Program-made: the position numbers and the translations under genes
Part shown: piece after piece, positions 1-7,200 of the stretch
How positions within the stretch are numbered: the first letter of the stretch is position 1
Layout: each line of letters begins with the position of its first letter
Notes under the pieces: model-generated
What the model was told of the DNA's origin: nothing
The model's database searches: none
The model's input: only the letters and a program-made list of their open reading frames with translations
Assembly: GCA_946540365.1 (NCBI GenBank)
Contig: CAMNIH010000027.1
Location: forward strand, 1-16,427
Direction of reading: 5' to 3'
DNA length: 16,427 bases
Source: an uncultured Bacteroidales bacterium
Lineage (GTDB): Bacteria; Bacteroidota; Bacteroidia; Bacteroidales; P3

Positions 1-414
1 GGCAAGGTGCTCAGCGGCGGTGTCGAAGCCAACGCCCTGCAGAAACCCAAGCGCTTCTTCGGTGCTGCCCGCAACATCGAAGGCGGCGGCTCCCTCACCA
101 TCATCGCCACCGCGCTCACCGAGACCGGTTCCAAGATGGACGACGTGATCTTCGAGGAGTTCAAGGGTACCGGCAACATGGAGCTTCAGCTCGACCGCCG
201 TCTGGCCAACAAGCGCATCTACCCGGCTATCGACCTGGTGGCTTCCAGCACCCGTCGCGACGACCTGCTCGTGCGGCCCGACCTGCTGGCCCGCAGCGTC
301 GTGCTGCGCAACCACCTCACCGACCTTACCCCCATCGAGGCCATGGAGTTCCTGCAGAAGACCCTCCGCAACACCAAGTCCAACGAGGAGTACCTCTACA
401 CCATGGATAAGTAA
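1..414 (+). CDS. rho: Transcription termination factor Rho, C-terminal part (5' end outside window)
   Basis: Rho is the hexameric RNA-dependent ATPase helicase that ends transcription at untranslated C-rich RNA. Only the last 137 codons are present, open from base 1. The segment matches the C-terminal ATPase domain of the family almost word for word: [28 protein letters not shown], then the R-loop segment ETGSKMD and [11 protein letters not shown], followed by a basic stretch RRLANKR that contains the expected arginine-finger region. The stop is TAA at 412-414 and the protein ends YTMDK. A strong intrinsic terminator follows within 70 bases, so rho appears to be the last gene of its transcript. 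Codons end mostly in C, which sets the background for this genome. Identity is very secure; the N-terminal RNA-binding part cannot be judged. Confidence 0.97.
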   Translation, partial: GKVLSGGVEANALQKPKRFFGAARNIEGGGSLTIIATALTETGSKMDDVIFEEFKGTGNMELQLDRRLANKRIYPAIDLVASSTRRDDLLVRPDLLARSVVLRNHLTDLTPIEAMEFLQKTLRNTKSNEEYLYTMDK

Positions 415-444
415 GGTCTTCGAAGAAAAACAGATAAACATGAA

Positions 445-480
445 AAAGGGGCTCCCGTCAATCGGGAGCCCCTTTCTTTC
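445..480 (+). terminator. Intrinsic terminator after rho
   Basis: A perfect 10-bp GC-rich stem (448-457 with 463-472, GGGGCTCCCG/CGGGAGCCCC) encloses the 5-base loop TCAAT. Three A residues before it pair with three T residues after it, and the T-rich stretch TTTCTTTC follows. It lies 30 bases past the rho stop. The A-run on the left means it could also act on minus-strand transcripts arriving from the gene at 507-1163, which ends 27 bases away. Confidence 0.9.
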
Positions 481-506
481 GACCCTTCAGTGGTCGTTCT
501 CAGCCA

Positions 507-1163
507 TCATGCGCAGGTGCCGCTGCCGAGCCACAGCGAGTCGCTGCAGGCGAAGGGCTTGCTGGCGTCGACGTCGGCGCGCACGTAGGCGTAGAGCTGC
601 ACCTCGGTGCCGGTCCATGCGGCCGGGTACTTCACCTGCACCTCGTTGCTGCCGCGGGTCTCGTTGTCGTTGCTGACGGCGATCTTGCCGAAGGTGGGGT
701 TGTAGGCCACCAGCATCACCATGTCGTTCTGCGGGTTGTCCTCGTCGACCATGCCGTCGGTGATGGGCACGACGATCTTGCCGGCCGTGGAGTAGTCAGG
801 GGTGCCGAAGACGGGGTTGGTCTTGTTACCCTTGGCCACCATCAGCTCGTCGTAGTTGATTGTGACGGCACCAGTCGACACGTTGACCGTGACGGCGGCG
901 AAGTTGCTCTTGATGAACTCGCCGACCTCGGTCGAGCGCGAGGCCGCATACTTGTAGCCGACGCGCAGCACCTTGAGGAGGGCATGTCCCAGCTTGCCGA
1001 GCGTACGCATGGCGGTTCGCGTCACCTGCTGTCTGCGGGTGTTGGGGTTATGCACGTTCTTCTGGTAGGCGCTGTAGACCATCAGGTCCTTCCAGCGACG
1101 ACCCACGGCGGGGCCCAGCTTGCCGATTTGATCACCCATGAATCCTTTTGTGTTCTTGCTCAT
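507..1163 (-). CDS. DUF6266 family protein, function unknown
   Basis: This 218-residue protein has the layout of the Bacteroidota DUF6266 family as I know it. A short N-terminal motif (KGFMGDQIGKLGPAVGRRWK, residues 6-25) resembles the family's GxxGxxxGKxGxxVGxxWK start. It is followed by a region with the typical NTRRQQVTRTAMRTLGKLGH pattern and then beta-rich sequence with SNFAAVTVN and VTINYDELMVAKG. There is no signal peptide or membrane segment. The start ATG at 1161-1163 was chosen because it begins the family motif and follows an AGGA-like site 10 bases upstream. An upstream extension of the frame would run back through a terminator and into the next gene. Stop is TGA. The gene is probably monocistronic, lying between two terminators. 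No function is established for the family, although it is common as single genes in accessory regions. Confidence 0.8.
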   Translation of the reverse strand: MSKNTKGFMGDQIGKLGPAVGRRWKDLMVYSAYQKNVHNPNTRRQQVTRTAMRTLGKLGHALLKVLRVGYKYAASRSTEVGEFIKSNFAAVTVNVSTGAVTINYDELMVAKGNKTNPVFGTPDYSTAGKIVVPITDGMVDEDNPQNDMVMLVAYNPTFGKIAVSNDNETRGSNEVQVKYPAAWTGTEVQLYAYVRADVDASKPFACSDSLWLGSGTCA

Positions 1164-1351
1164 TGTTTGTTTCCTTTCTTTGTTTTGAGGGTTTGTGATG
1201 TTTGTTTTGTGTCCCTGTTGTCGCGACTGGACACCCTTCAATATAGGGCCGTTTTGACCGAAAGGCTCAAACAGCGTGCTGGATTCCGCGTTTTTCCGCC
1301 ACTTTCCGCATAAGTCAGCGATCCGTGTCACATGTCGGATGCCGTGGAAAC

Positions 1352-1399
1352 AAAAAAAAAACGAAGCCTCCGGCAGTCCGGGAGGCTTCGTTTTTTTTT
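1352..1399. terminator. Bidirectional intrinsic terminator
   Basis: A 10-bp perfect stem (CGAAGCCTCC at 1362-1371 with GGAGGCTTCG at 1381-1390) has a 9-base loop. An A-run of nine or more precedes it and nine T residues follow, so it can form a hairpin plus U-tract on either strand. It lies 20 bases beyond the stop of the minus-strand HTH gene and separates that gene from the DUF6266 gene. Confidence 0.9.
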
Positions 1400-1420
1400 C
1401 TTGCCGTCGCTCTGTCGCTC

Positions 1421-1864
1421 TCAGCCGACGCGGTCCAGGCGGCCGTTCTCCTGCCGCTGGTTGGTGCGGAGCAGGCGCTCCACCTCGTCGGGGTCGTAGT
1501 AGGTGCGGCGTCCGATGTGGGTGGGGTGGAGGTGTCCGCTGACGGCCCACCGGCGCAGGGTGCGGTAGCAGATGTTCAACCGTCGGCACACCTCGGATGT
1601 CTCCAACCAGTGGGTGAGGCCGTGCCGGGGGTGTTCCGTGGCAAGCAGCTGCGCACCGGCGGCATCGGGGTACTGCTGCAGCAGGTCGGCCAGCTGCTGG
1701 GATGTCATGGGCTGCCGGTTGCGCTGTTTCGCATGCCGCACATGGATGCTCAGGTTGTTGACCAGCCCGTCGGGGGTCTGATAAAAGATGTAGATGAGCT
1801 GTGGCTTGGCATCGCAGTCCAGGTGGAGCTGATGCATGATCTGGCGTAATTCTTCAACTGTCAT
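1421..1864 (-). CDS. Helix-turn-helix DNA-binding protein, excisionase/MerR-like
   Basis: This 147-residue protein has two parts. Residues 1-80 are not recognised; they include a hydrophobic LIYIFYQT patch and a Gln-rich helix. Residues 86-133 form a winged helix-turn-helix of the excisionase/MerR type (HTH_17): WLETSEVCRRL, then NICYRTLRRWAVSG as the recognition segment, then HIGRRTYYDPDEVERLL as the wing and closing helix. Such single-domain proteins in Bacteroidota are found both as phage or integrative-element excisionases and as small regulators. The start ATG (1862-1864) lies 28 bases downstream of a perfect -7 element, supporting a short leader. The gene diverges from the unrecognised gene at 2104, whose promoter lies about 160 bases away, so regulation of that shared region is possible but unproven. 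The protein ends just before a bidirectional terminator. Confidence 0.8.
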   Translation of the reverse strand: MTVEELRQIMHQLHLDCDAKPQLIYIFYQTPDGLVNNLSIHVRHAKQRNRQPMTSQQLADLLQQYPDAAGAQLLATEHPRHGLTHWLETSEVCRRLNICYRTLRRWAVSGHLHPTHIGRRTYYDPDEVERLLRTNQRQENGRLDRVG

Positions 1865-1892
1865 AAGGCATTGGTTTTTAAAATTTCAGTTG

Positions 1893-1900
1893 CAAAAGTA
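1893..1900 (-). promoter_or_regulatory. Bacteroidota-type -7 element for the HTH gene
   Basis: Read on the minus strand this is TACTTTTG, a perfect TAnnTTTG, followed by CA as in the other promoters of the window. It ends 28 bases before the ATG. No TTTG is found at the expected -33 position, so the promoter may be weak or activator-dependent. Confidence 0.65.
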
Positions 1901-1916
1901 CAATGCCTTGTGGCCC

Positions 1917-1934
1917 GTCGGCGGGCGGGCCGAC
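1917..1934. promoter_or_regulatory. Inverted repeat at the -33 position of the HTH promoter, possible operator
   Basis: GTCGGC (1917-1922) and GCCGAC (1929-1934) form a 6-bp inverted repeat with a 6-base gap. It overlaps where the -33 element of the minus-strand HTH promoter should be. A self-regulatory operator is one reading; chance GC-rich symmetry is another. Confidence 0.25.
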
Positions 1935-2033
1935 AGGGGCGGTTTCTGCGTCCGGTTAGCGGAGTGCCGGCGTGCCGAGAGCGTGGGGTTGCGTTAACTT
2001 GGCGTGAAGTCAGCGTTGACTGTAACGTTAAAA

Positions 2034-2065
2034 TTTCTATAAATAAAAAATTATTATTATCTTTG
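2034..2065 (+). promoter_or_regulatory. Bacteroidota-type promoter for the gene at 2104
   Basis: TATCTTTG at 2058-2065 is a perfect TAnnTTTG -7 element, followed by CA. TTTC at 2034-2037 is one base off the -33 TTTG and the spacing is 20 bases, which is normal. The leader to ATG 2104 would be roughly 35 bases. Surrounding sequence is AT-rich, unlike the genes. Confidence 0.7.
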
Positions 2066-2103
2066 CAATTTGAATCACACGTAGAGTTAAACCCAATCCA
2101 TCC

Positions 2104-2829
2104 ATGGCATCTCAAAGAAAATCAGACCCCGACGACGCCGGCATGTTGACATGCTGCGGTGTTTCTGTGCCGATGGATGTTGCGGTGGTGCAGCGGGTTA
2201 TGACAGCCCATGGGCTGTCGGCTGCGGAGCAGGGGCAGGAGTGGCTGCGGCTGATGCACAGCCATACGGAGCCAGAGTGGATGGAGGAGTGTGTGCGGCG
2301 GGCTGGGCGGATGGCTGATCTGGTGCGCGCGGAGCGCGAGGTGAGGGGTGTGATCGGCGGCAGGGTGGAGTGTGCGTCGGGCGGAGGGGGTCGTCGGATG
2401 CCGCAGGAGGCGTTGGCGACGCGGCATTTCGAGTGGCTGGGCGAGGAGCGGAAGGTGCGTGTGGATCTGGTGCGGACGGCGATCGGTTCGCTGGCGAGGA
2501 TGGGTTATATCAGCGGCGACGGGGAGCAGCAGGCGGCGCTGCGGAGGGGGCTGGGGATTGCGGTGAACGAGGCGGAGCGGACGAGCCGTGCGCCGTGGGT
2601 GCGGTGGCTGGGGGATGCGGATGTGCTGAATTATCTGGTGGACTCGCTGTGGAAGCGGGGTTTGATTTATTGTTCCGGAGGTCAGCGGCAGAAGTGGAAT
2701 ACGCTGTGCGAGGTGTTTGTGCGGGCGGACGGGTCGCTTTATGAGTCGTCGCTGATGAAGAGCAACCGCTGCACGAATGCGGCGAAGCGGACGATGGTGG
2801 ACCGGACGGTGATGATTTTTGGGAATTAA
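2104..2829 (+). CDS. Unrecognised protein with unusual G-ending codon use
   Basis: I do not recognise this 241-residue protein. It has no signal peptide, membrane helix or coiled coil. It is rich in Arg, Gly and Glu. The N-terminal half looks helical (VVQRVMTAHGLSAAEQGQEW, then a segment with WMEECVRRAGRMADLVRAE). The C-terminal third carries WVRWLGDADVLNYLVDSLW, then RQKWNTLCEVFVRADG, and ends with basic residues around NRCTNAAKRTMVDRTV. That final arrangement (aromatic helix, W-x-[TL]-x-C-x-V-F-x-x-x-[DN]-G, polar tail) gives a faint impression of the tails of Bacteroidota mobile-element regulators, but I would not assign it. The ATG follows a good promoter. Codons end heavily in G (GCG, CGG, GTG, GGG), while neighbouring genes favour C, suggesting a different history. 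The stop codon lies inside the left arm of the nested palindrome at 2824-2933. Confidence 0.75.
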   Translation: MASQRKSDPDDAGMLTCCGVSVPMDVAVVQRVMTAHGLSAAEQGQEWLRLMHSHTEPEWMEECVRRAGRMADLVRAEREVRGVIGGRVECASGGGGRRMPQEALATRHFEWLGEERKVRVDLVRTAIGSLARMGYISGDGEQQAALRRGLGIAVNEAERTSRAPWVRWLGDADVLNYLVDSLWKRGLIYCSGGQRQKWNTLCEVFVRADGSLYESSLMKSNRCTNAAKRTMVDRTVMIFGN

Positions 2830-2933
2830 GAATTAAAAAATAAAAATTAAAGTCAGGGGGGAAAATGAAACAGAACAGGAGCGAATTGCGATTCGCTCCT
2901 GTTCTGTTGATTATTAATTTTTAATTCTTAATT
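2824..2933. terminator. Nested palindrome with terminator hairpin between convergent genes
   Basis: The inner part is an 18-bp perfect stem (2869-2886 with 2891-2908) with loop TGCG. The stem includes CAGAACAGGAGCGAAT. Around it a 16-bp perfect AT-rich pair, AATTAAGAATTAAAAA (2824-2839) and its complement (2918-2933), can close a larger structure. It lies between the convergent genes at 2104-2829 and 2934-3671, so it probably ends transcription from both sides. The TAA of the first gene falls inside the left outer arm, and the stop of the second abuts the right one. Confidence 0.8.
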
Positions 2934-3671
2934 TTATTCGCTCATCTGGCGGTAGCGGTCGACTTCGCCCTGGACTTGTTCGACGTTCTGGTTGGCGGCT
3001 TCGACTTTCTTTTCGGCGTCGCCGCGCTTGCCCTGGATCTTGTCGATGTCGGCATTGAGTTTCTTGATGTCGTTCTCGCAGTCTTTGATTTTCTGCTGGA
3101 GCTTTTTGATTTCCTTCTCCTTGTCGGCTATCTTCTTCTGGTTCTTGGCGATCTTCTTGTCGATGGCGGCGACGCCGGCGGCGGCTTTGGCAGCTTCTTT
3201 CTCAGCTTTTTTGAGGTTGCTCTGCTCGGCCTGCATGTTGAGGTTGGCCTCGAAGCGATCGACGTAGGAGACGAAGCCGGCGAGCCAGCGTTTGGCGTTT
3301 TCGCGCATGGTGGTGGGGTCGTTCATGGCGAGGTTGCTGCTGAGGGCGCTGACGGTGACGAGGGCTTCGGGGTTTTTCTTGCTGCCCTGCGACTGGACGT
3401 AGGTGTAGAAGTTGATGTCGCTGATGGCGATTTCTTCGATGAAGGCGTTGGTGCAGACGTAGTAGCCCTGTTCGTCTTTCTGGGGTTTGAGTTTGGCGTC
3501 TTTGAGGTACTGGATCATGGCGTCCTGCACCATTTTGGCGTCTTTTTGGATGCTGACGGAGGCGGCGGGGACGGTGAGGCCACCGACGGGCATGGTGGAT
3601 TCGGTGACGGACTGGGCGGCGAGGCTGAGGGCCATGAATGCCGCGACGGCAAGGGTAAGTGCTTTTTTCAT
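2934..3671 (-). CDS. Secreted coiled-coil protein, function unknown
   Basis: This 245-residue protein begins with a clear signal peptide (MKKALTLAVAAFMALSLAAQ, cleavage near residues 19-20), with no lipobox cysteine, so it is predicted to be periplasmic. Residues 25-140 form a globular region with NAFIEEIAISDINFYTYVQS and a conserved-looking YVCTNAF. Residues from about 144 to 240 are a long charged heptad-like coiled coil rich in Lys, Glu, Gln and Ala, with runs such as KKIAKNQKKIADKEKEIKKL and KIKDCENDIKKLNADIDKIQ. A single Cys sits in the coil. It is the last gene of the minus-strand series after the PII-like gene, separated by about 130 bases that hold a palindromic repeat, so it may be expressed separately. 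No Bacteroidota promoter consensus was seen just upstream. A role at the envelope with the pump is possible only by position. Confidence 0.8.
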   Translation of the reverse strand: MKKALTLAVAAFMALSLAAQSVTESTMPVGGLTVPAASVSIQKDAKMVQDAMIQYLKDAKLKPQKDEQGYYVCTNAFIEEIAISDINFYTYVQSQGSKKNPEALVTVSALSSNLAMNDPTTMRENAKRWLAGFVSYVDRFEANLNMQAEQSNLKKAEKEAAKAAAGVAAIDKKIAKNQKKIADKEKEIKKLQQKIKDCENDIKKLNADIDKIQGKRGDAEKKVEAANQNVEQVQGEVDRYRQMSE

Positions 3672-3727
3672 GATGTTGTTTTTTTATGGGTTGTTAATTG
3701 TTTTTTAGGAATTAAAGGAGTTTTAAG

Positions 3728-3800
3728 CTGTGAGCTGTGAGTTTTAAGTGGCTACGCAGGTTGTGCAAACTACTAACAGCTAAAAACTTACAGCTCGCAG
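3728..3800. repeat. Intergenic palindromic repeat, copy 1
   Basis: A 21-base left arm (3728-3748, starting CTGTGAGCTGTGAG) pairs with a right arm at 3780-3800 with 18 of 21 matches, around a 31-base centre. The first 54 bases (3728-3781) are identical to 4149-4202. It lies between the PII-like gene and the coiled-coil gene, where it could act as a terminator, a processing site or an inert repeat. Confidence 0.85.
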
Positions 3801-3801
3801 C

Positions 3802-4128
3802 TCAGACCATTTGTTCGATGTTCCAGACGAAGGCGCGGATGCCGACTTCGGGGTTGCGGCGGTCGAGTTTGCGGACGGCGGTGAGGAGGTCGTCGACCTG
3901 GCTGTCGTCGACGACGGTGAGGAGTGCGTTGTTGAGTTCGGGCCAGGTGTGGGTGCCGCGGTGGGGTTCGCCGGGCTGGAGGTCGGCGTCGGGACGGCGC
4001 CCGAGGTTGCCGCTGCCGCGGCCCTGGACGTTCTCCCAGAAGGTGAAGCCGCTGACGGCGAGGGTGTCGAGCATGTATTCGATGCGCTCGGTGTTGGCCT
4101 GGTTGAAGACTATGAGGATGCTTTTCAT
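3802..4128 (-). CDS. PII-like small protein of the RND efflux operon
   Basis: This 108-residue soluble protein has the order expected of a PII-like ferredoxin fold. A first strand, MKSILIVFNQ, is followed by a helix (ANTERIEYMLDTL), then SGFTFWENVQGRG as strand 2 with a Gly-rich turn. A long polar loop (about residues 38-62, rich in Gly, Arg, Asp and Pro) sits where the PII T-loop belongs. It is followed by THTWPELNNALLTVVDD (strand 3), the helix DDLLTAVRKLDRRN and the last strand GIRAFVWNIEQ. PII-like proteins bind nucleotides or small ligands and control a membrane partner. Relatives such as DUF3240 sit beside heavy-metal RND pumps in Proteobacteria. Here the gene follows the pump gene by 100 bases on the same strand, so control of the pump is a reasonable inference. 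It is bracketed by two direct copies of a 73-base palindromic repeat. Ligand and exact family are unknown. Confidence 0.65.
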   Translation of the reverse strand: MKSILIVFNQANTERIEYMLDTLAVSGFTFWENVQGRGSGNLGRRPDADLQPGEPHRGTHTWPELNNALLTVVDDSQVDDLLTAVRKLDRRNPEVGIRAFVWNIEQMV

Positions 4129-4148
4129 ATCAAGTTTCGAGTTTTGAT

Positions 4149-4221
4149 CTGTGAGCTGTGAGTTTTAAGTGGCTACGCAGGTTGTGCAAACTACTAACAG
4201 CTTAAAACTTACAGCTCACAG
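4149..4221. repeat. Intergenic palindromic repeat, copy 2
   Basis: Arms at 4149-4169 and 4201-4221 match in 20 of 21 positions, so this is the best-preserved copy. The 31-base centre is the same as in copy 1 (GGCTACGCAGGTTG is included). It lies between the pump stop and the PII-like start. Its right end is 8 bases from the pump stop codon. Confidence 0.85.
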
Positions 4222-4228
4222 CTTACAT

Positions 4229-7200
4229 TTATTTATCATTAAGGTTGATGTTCATGAATACGAATTTGCGGCGTATTTTCTCGAGGCGTTCCTGGTCGCC
4301 GCGGCGGTTGAAGACGCCGTAGAGGACGGGGACGACGATGAGGGTGACGAAGGTGGAGACGGTGAGGCCGCCGATGACGACGAGGCCCATGGTGGTCCAC
4401 ATTTCGGATCCTTCGGAGGTGGAGGTGGCCATGGGGATCATGCCGAGGATGGTGGTGAAGGCGGTCATGAGGACGGGGCGCAGTCGGCTCTGGCCGGAGA
4501 GGGCGATGGCCTCGGTGAGGGGGATGCCGCGCTCGCGCATGAGGTTGATGTAGTCGACCAGCACGATGCCGTTCTTGACGACGATGCCGATGAGGAGGAT
4601 GAGTCCGAGGAGGCCGATCATGTCGATGTTGGTGGAGGTGAAGAACATCATGAGCGAGACGCCGCTGATGGCGAAGGGGATGGAGAACATGATGATGAAG
4701 GGCTTGGCGAACGACTCGAACTGCGAGGCCATGACGATGTAGACGAGCAGTAGGATGAGTGCGCCGAGGAGCATCATGTCGCGCGTGGAGTCTTGCTGGT
4801 CTTTGTAGTTGCCGGCGAGGTCGACGTGGATGTCGGCGGGGATGTTCATCTGGTCCAATTCGGCCTGTACGCCCATGGCGAGCTCCTGGAGCGAGGTGCG
4901 GTAGGGCATGACGGTAAGGGTGAGGTAGCGCTGGCGGTTCTTGCGCTCGATGGTGGGCGGGCACCAGTACTCCTCGACCTTGGCCAGCTCCTCGAGCTTG
5001 ACGATGCGGCCGGTGGCGGTGGGGATGGAGAGCTGTTCGATGTCGGAGATGGCGTCGCGGTATTCCTCTTTGAGGCGGACGACGATGTTGTACTCCTCGC
5101 CGTCCTCTTTGAGGAATCCGGCGGTCATGCCGTTGACGCGGTTGCGGACGTAGAGTGCCACGGTGCTCTCGTTGAGGCCGTGGAGGGCGAGCTTCTCTTT
5201 GTCGAGGGTGATCTTGAGCTCGGCGCGGTCTTCGTCGCGGCTGATCTTGGTGTCGCGGGCGCCGCGCACGTTCTGTTCGACGCGACGGCGGAGTTCGTTG
5301 GTGAAGGCGGTGGTCTGGTCGAAGTCGTAGCCGTAGACTTCGACGGAGAGTGAGTTGTTGGAGCCGCCGCCCATGCCGCCGCCCTGGTTGACCTGGAAGG
5401 TGACGATCTCGGGGTACTCCGCGAAGCATTTGCGGAGGTCTTCCTGCATCTCGAAGATGGTGCGCTTGCGCTCGTACTTCTTGGTGGTGCGGACGGTCAT
5501 GGAGATCTTGTTGTTGGTGGTGCTGTTGAAGAGGGCCGCCATGCCGGCGTCGTCGTTGGAGCCGGCGGAGGTGGAGACGACGATGACTTCGTCGCCGAGG
5601 ATGCGGTAGATGTCCTGCTCCATGCGGCGGGCGGTCTTGAGGGTCTCCTCGATGCGGGTGCCGCGCTGGAGTTCGGCGCTGATGCTCATGCGGCCGTTGT
5701 CCTGCTCCTTCATGAAGTCCATGCCGATGCGTCCGGTGAGGAAGGGAAGGAGAGAGACGACGAAGAAAGCGAAGGCGATGAGCATGGTGAGCCGCTTGTG
5801 GCCTAAGCACCAGCGGAGCACGTTGGCGTACCAGGCCTCGATGGCGTTGAAGACGCGGCCGATGGTCTTGTCGAAGGTCAGTTTCTTGGCCGCCTGCTTG
5901 GCTTCGGCCTCCTCGCGGGCCTCGCGGGTGAGGAAGAAGGGTTTCTCCTTGAGCATCTGCGACGAGAGCATGGGGATGAGGGTGATGGCGGCGGTGGTGG
6001 AGACGCAGACCACGATGGTGACGATCCAGCCGAGCTCCTTCATGAAGATGCCCATCATGCCGGGCAGCATGGTGAGGGGCACGAAGACGGCCACCAGCAC
6101 CAGGGTGGTGGCGATGACGGAGGTCCACACCTCGTTGGTGGCGTAGATGGCGGCCTCGCGCGGCGACTCGCCGCGTTCGATGTGCTTGGTGATATTCTCC
6201 AGCACCACGATGGCGTCGTCGACGACCATGCCGATGGCGACGGTGAGCGAGGCCAGCGAGATGATGTTCAGCGAGGAGTCGGCGAGCAGCAGGTAGATGA
6301 ACGAGGTGACGAGGGAGATGGGGATGGTGAGGGCAATGATGAGCGTGGAGCGCCAGTTGCCGAGGAAGACAAGCACGACGAGAACCACGAAGAGGAGGGC
6401 GTAGAAGATGCTCTCGGTGAGGCCGTTGATGGCGTTGATGATGTTGTCGGAGCCGTCGTTGATGAGGGTGACCTCGATGTCGGGCGGCAGGGTTTTCATG
6501 ATTTTCTCCATCTCGGCCTTCACCTCGCGTGCGATGGCGACGGTGTTGGCGCCGGTCTGCTTGGTGATGATGAGTCGGGCGCCGTCGCGGCCGTTGATCT
6601 TCTCGTCGAGCGAGAGGTCCTTGATGGTGTCGCGCACGGTGGCGAGGTCGCGGACGAAGACCTGCTTGGTGCCGGTGGTGGCGCCGCCGGCGAGGGCGGC
6701 CATGCTGTTGGCGCCGCCGGTGGTGGTGACCACGATGTCGCCGATCTCGGAGCTCTCGACGTACTCGCCCTTGACGCGCATCTGGTACTGCTCCTTGCCC
6801 ATCTTGACGGTGCCGGAGGCCAGGTCAAGGTTGTTGGACGAGATGGCCTGTCCGACGAGTTCGAGGGGGATGCCGTAGGCGTCGAGCTGCTTGGGGTCGA
6901 GGTCGATATAGACGTAGCGCTCCGGGGCGCCGCTGACGGTGATGTTGCCGATGCCGTCGATGCGGTTGAGCACGTTGACCACCTCGTCCTCGAGGATGCG
7001 GTCCAGACCCGGGTAGCTCTCCTTGGCGGTGAAGCCGTACATCATGATGGGCATGGCGCTGGAGTTGAGCTTGAGGATCATGGGGCGCGAGACGCCGTCG
7101 GGCAGGTTGTCGTAGAGCAGGTCGACGTAGGAGCGGATGTCGTTGAGCGCCTCGTCGATGTCGGAGCCCCATTCAAACTCGAGGCTGACGACCGATATGT

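Noticed and set aside
1238..1245. TATATTGA as a promoter for the DUF6266 gene
   Set aside because: Two mismatches to the -7 consensus and a 22-base spacing to the nearest TTTG; too weak to list.
1164..1589. N-terminal extension of the DUF6266 protein to 1589
   Set aside because: It would run through a strong terminator and part of the HTH gene; the family motif begins right after the ATG at 1163.
4239..6128. 629-codon minus-strand open frame inside the RND pump
   Set aside because: A shifted frame of the pump gene giving Arg/His/Pro-rich sequence.
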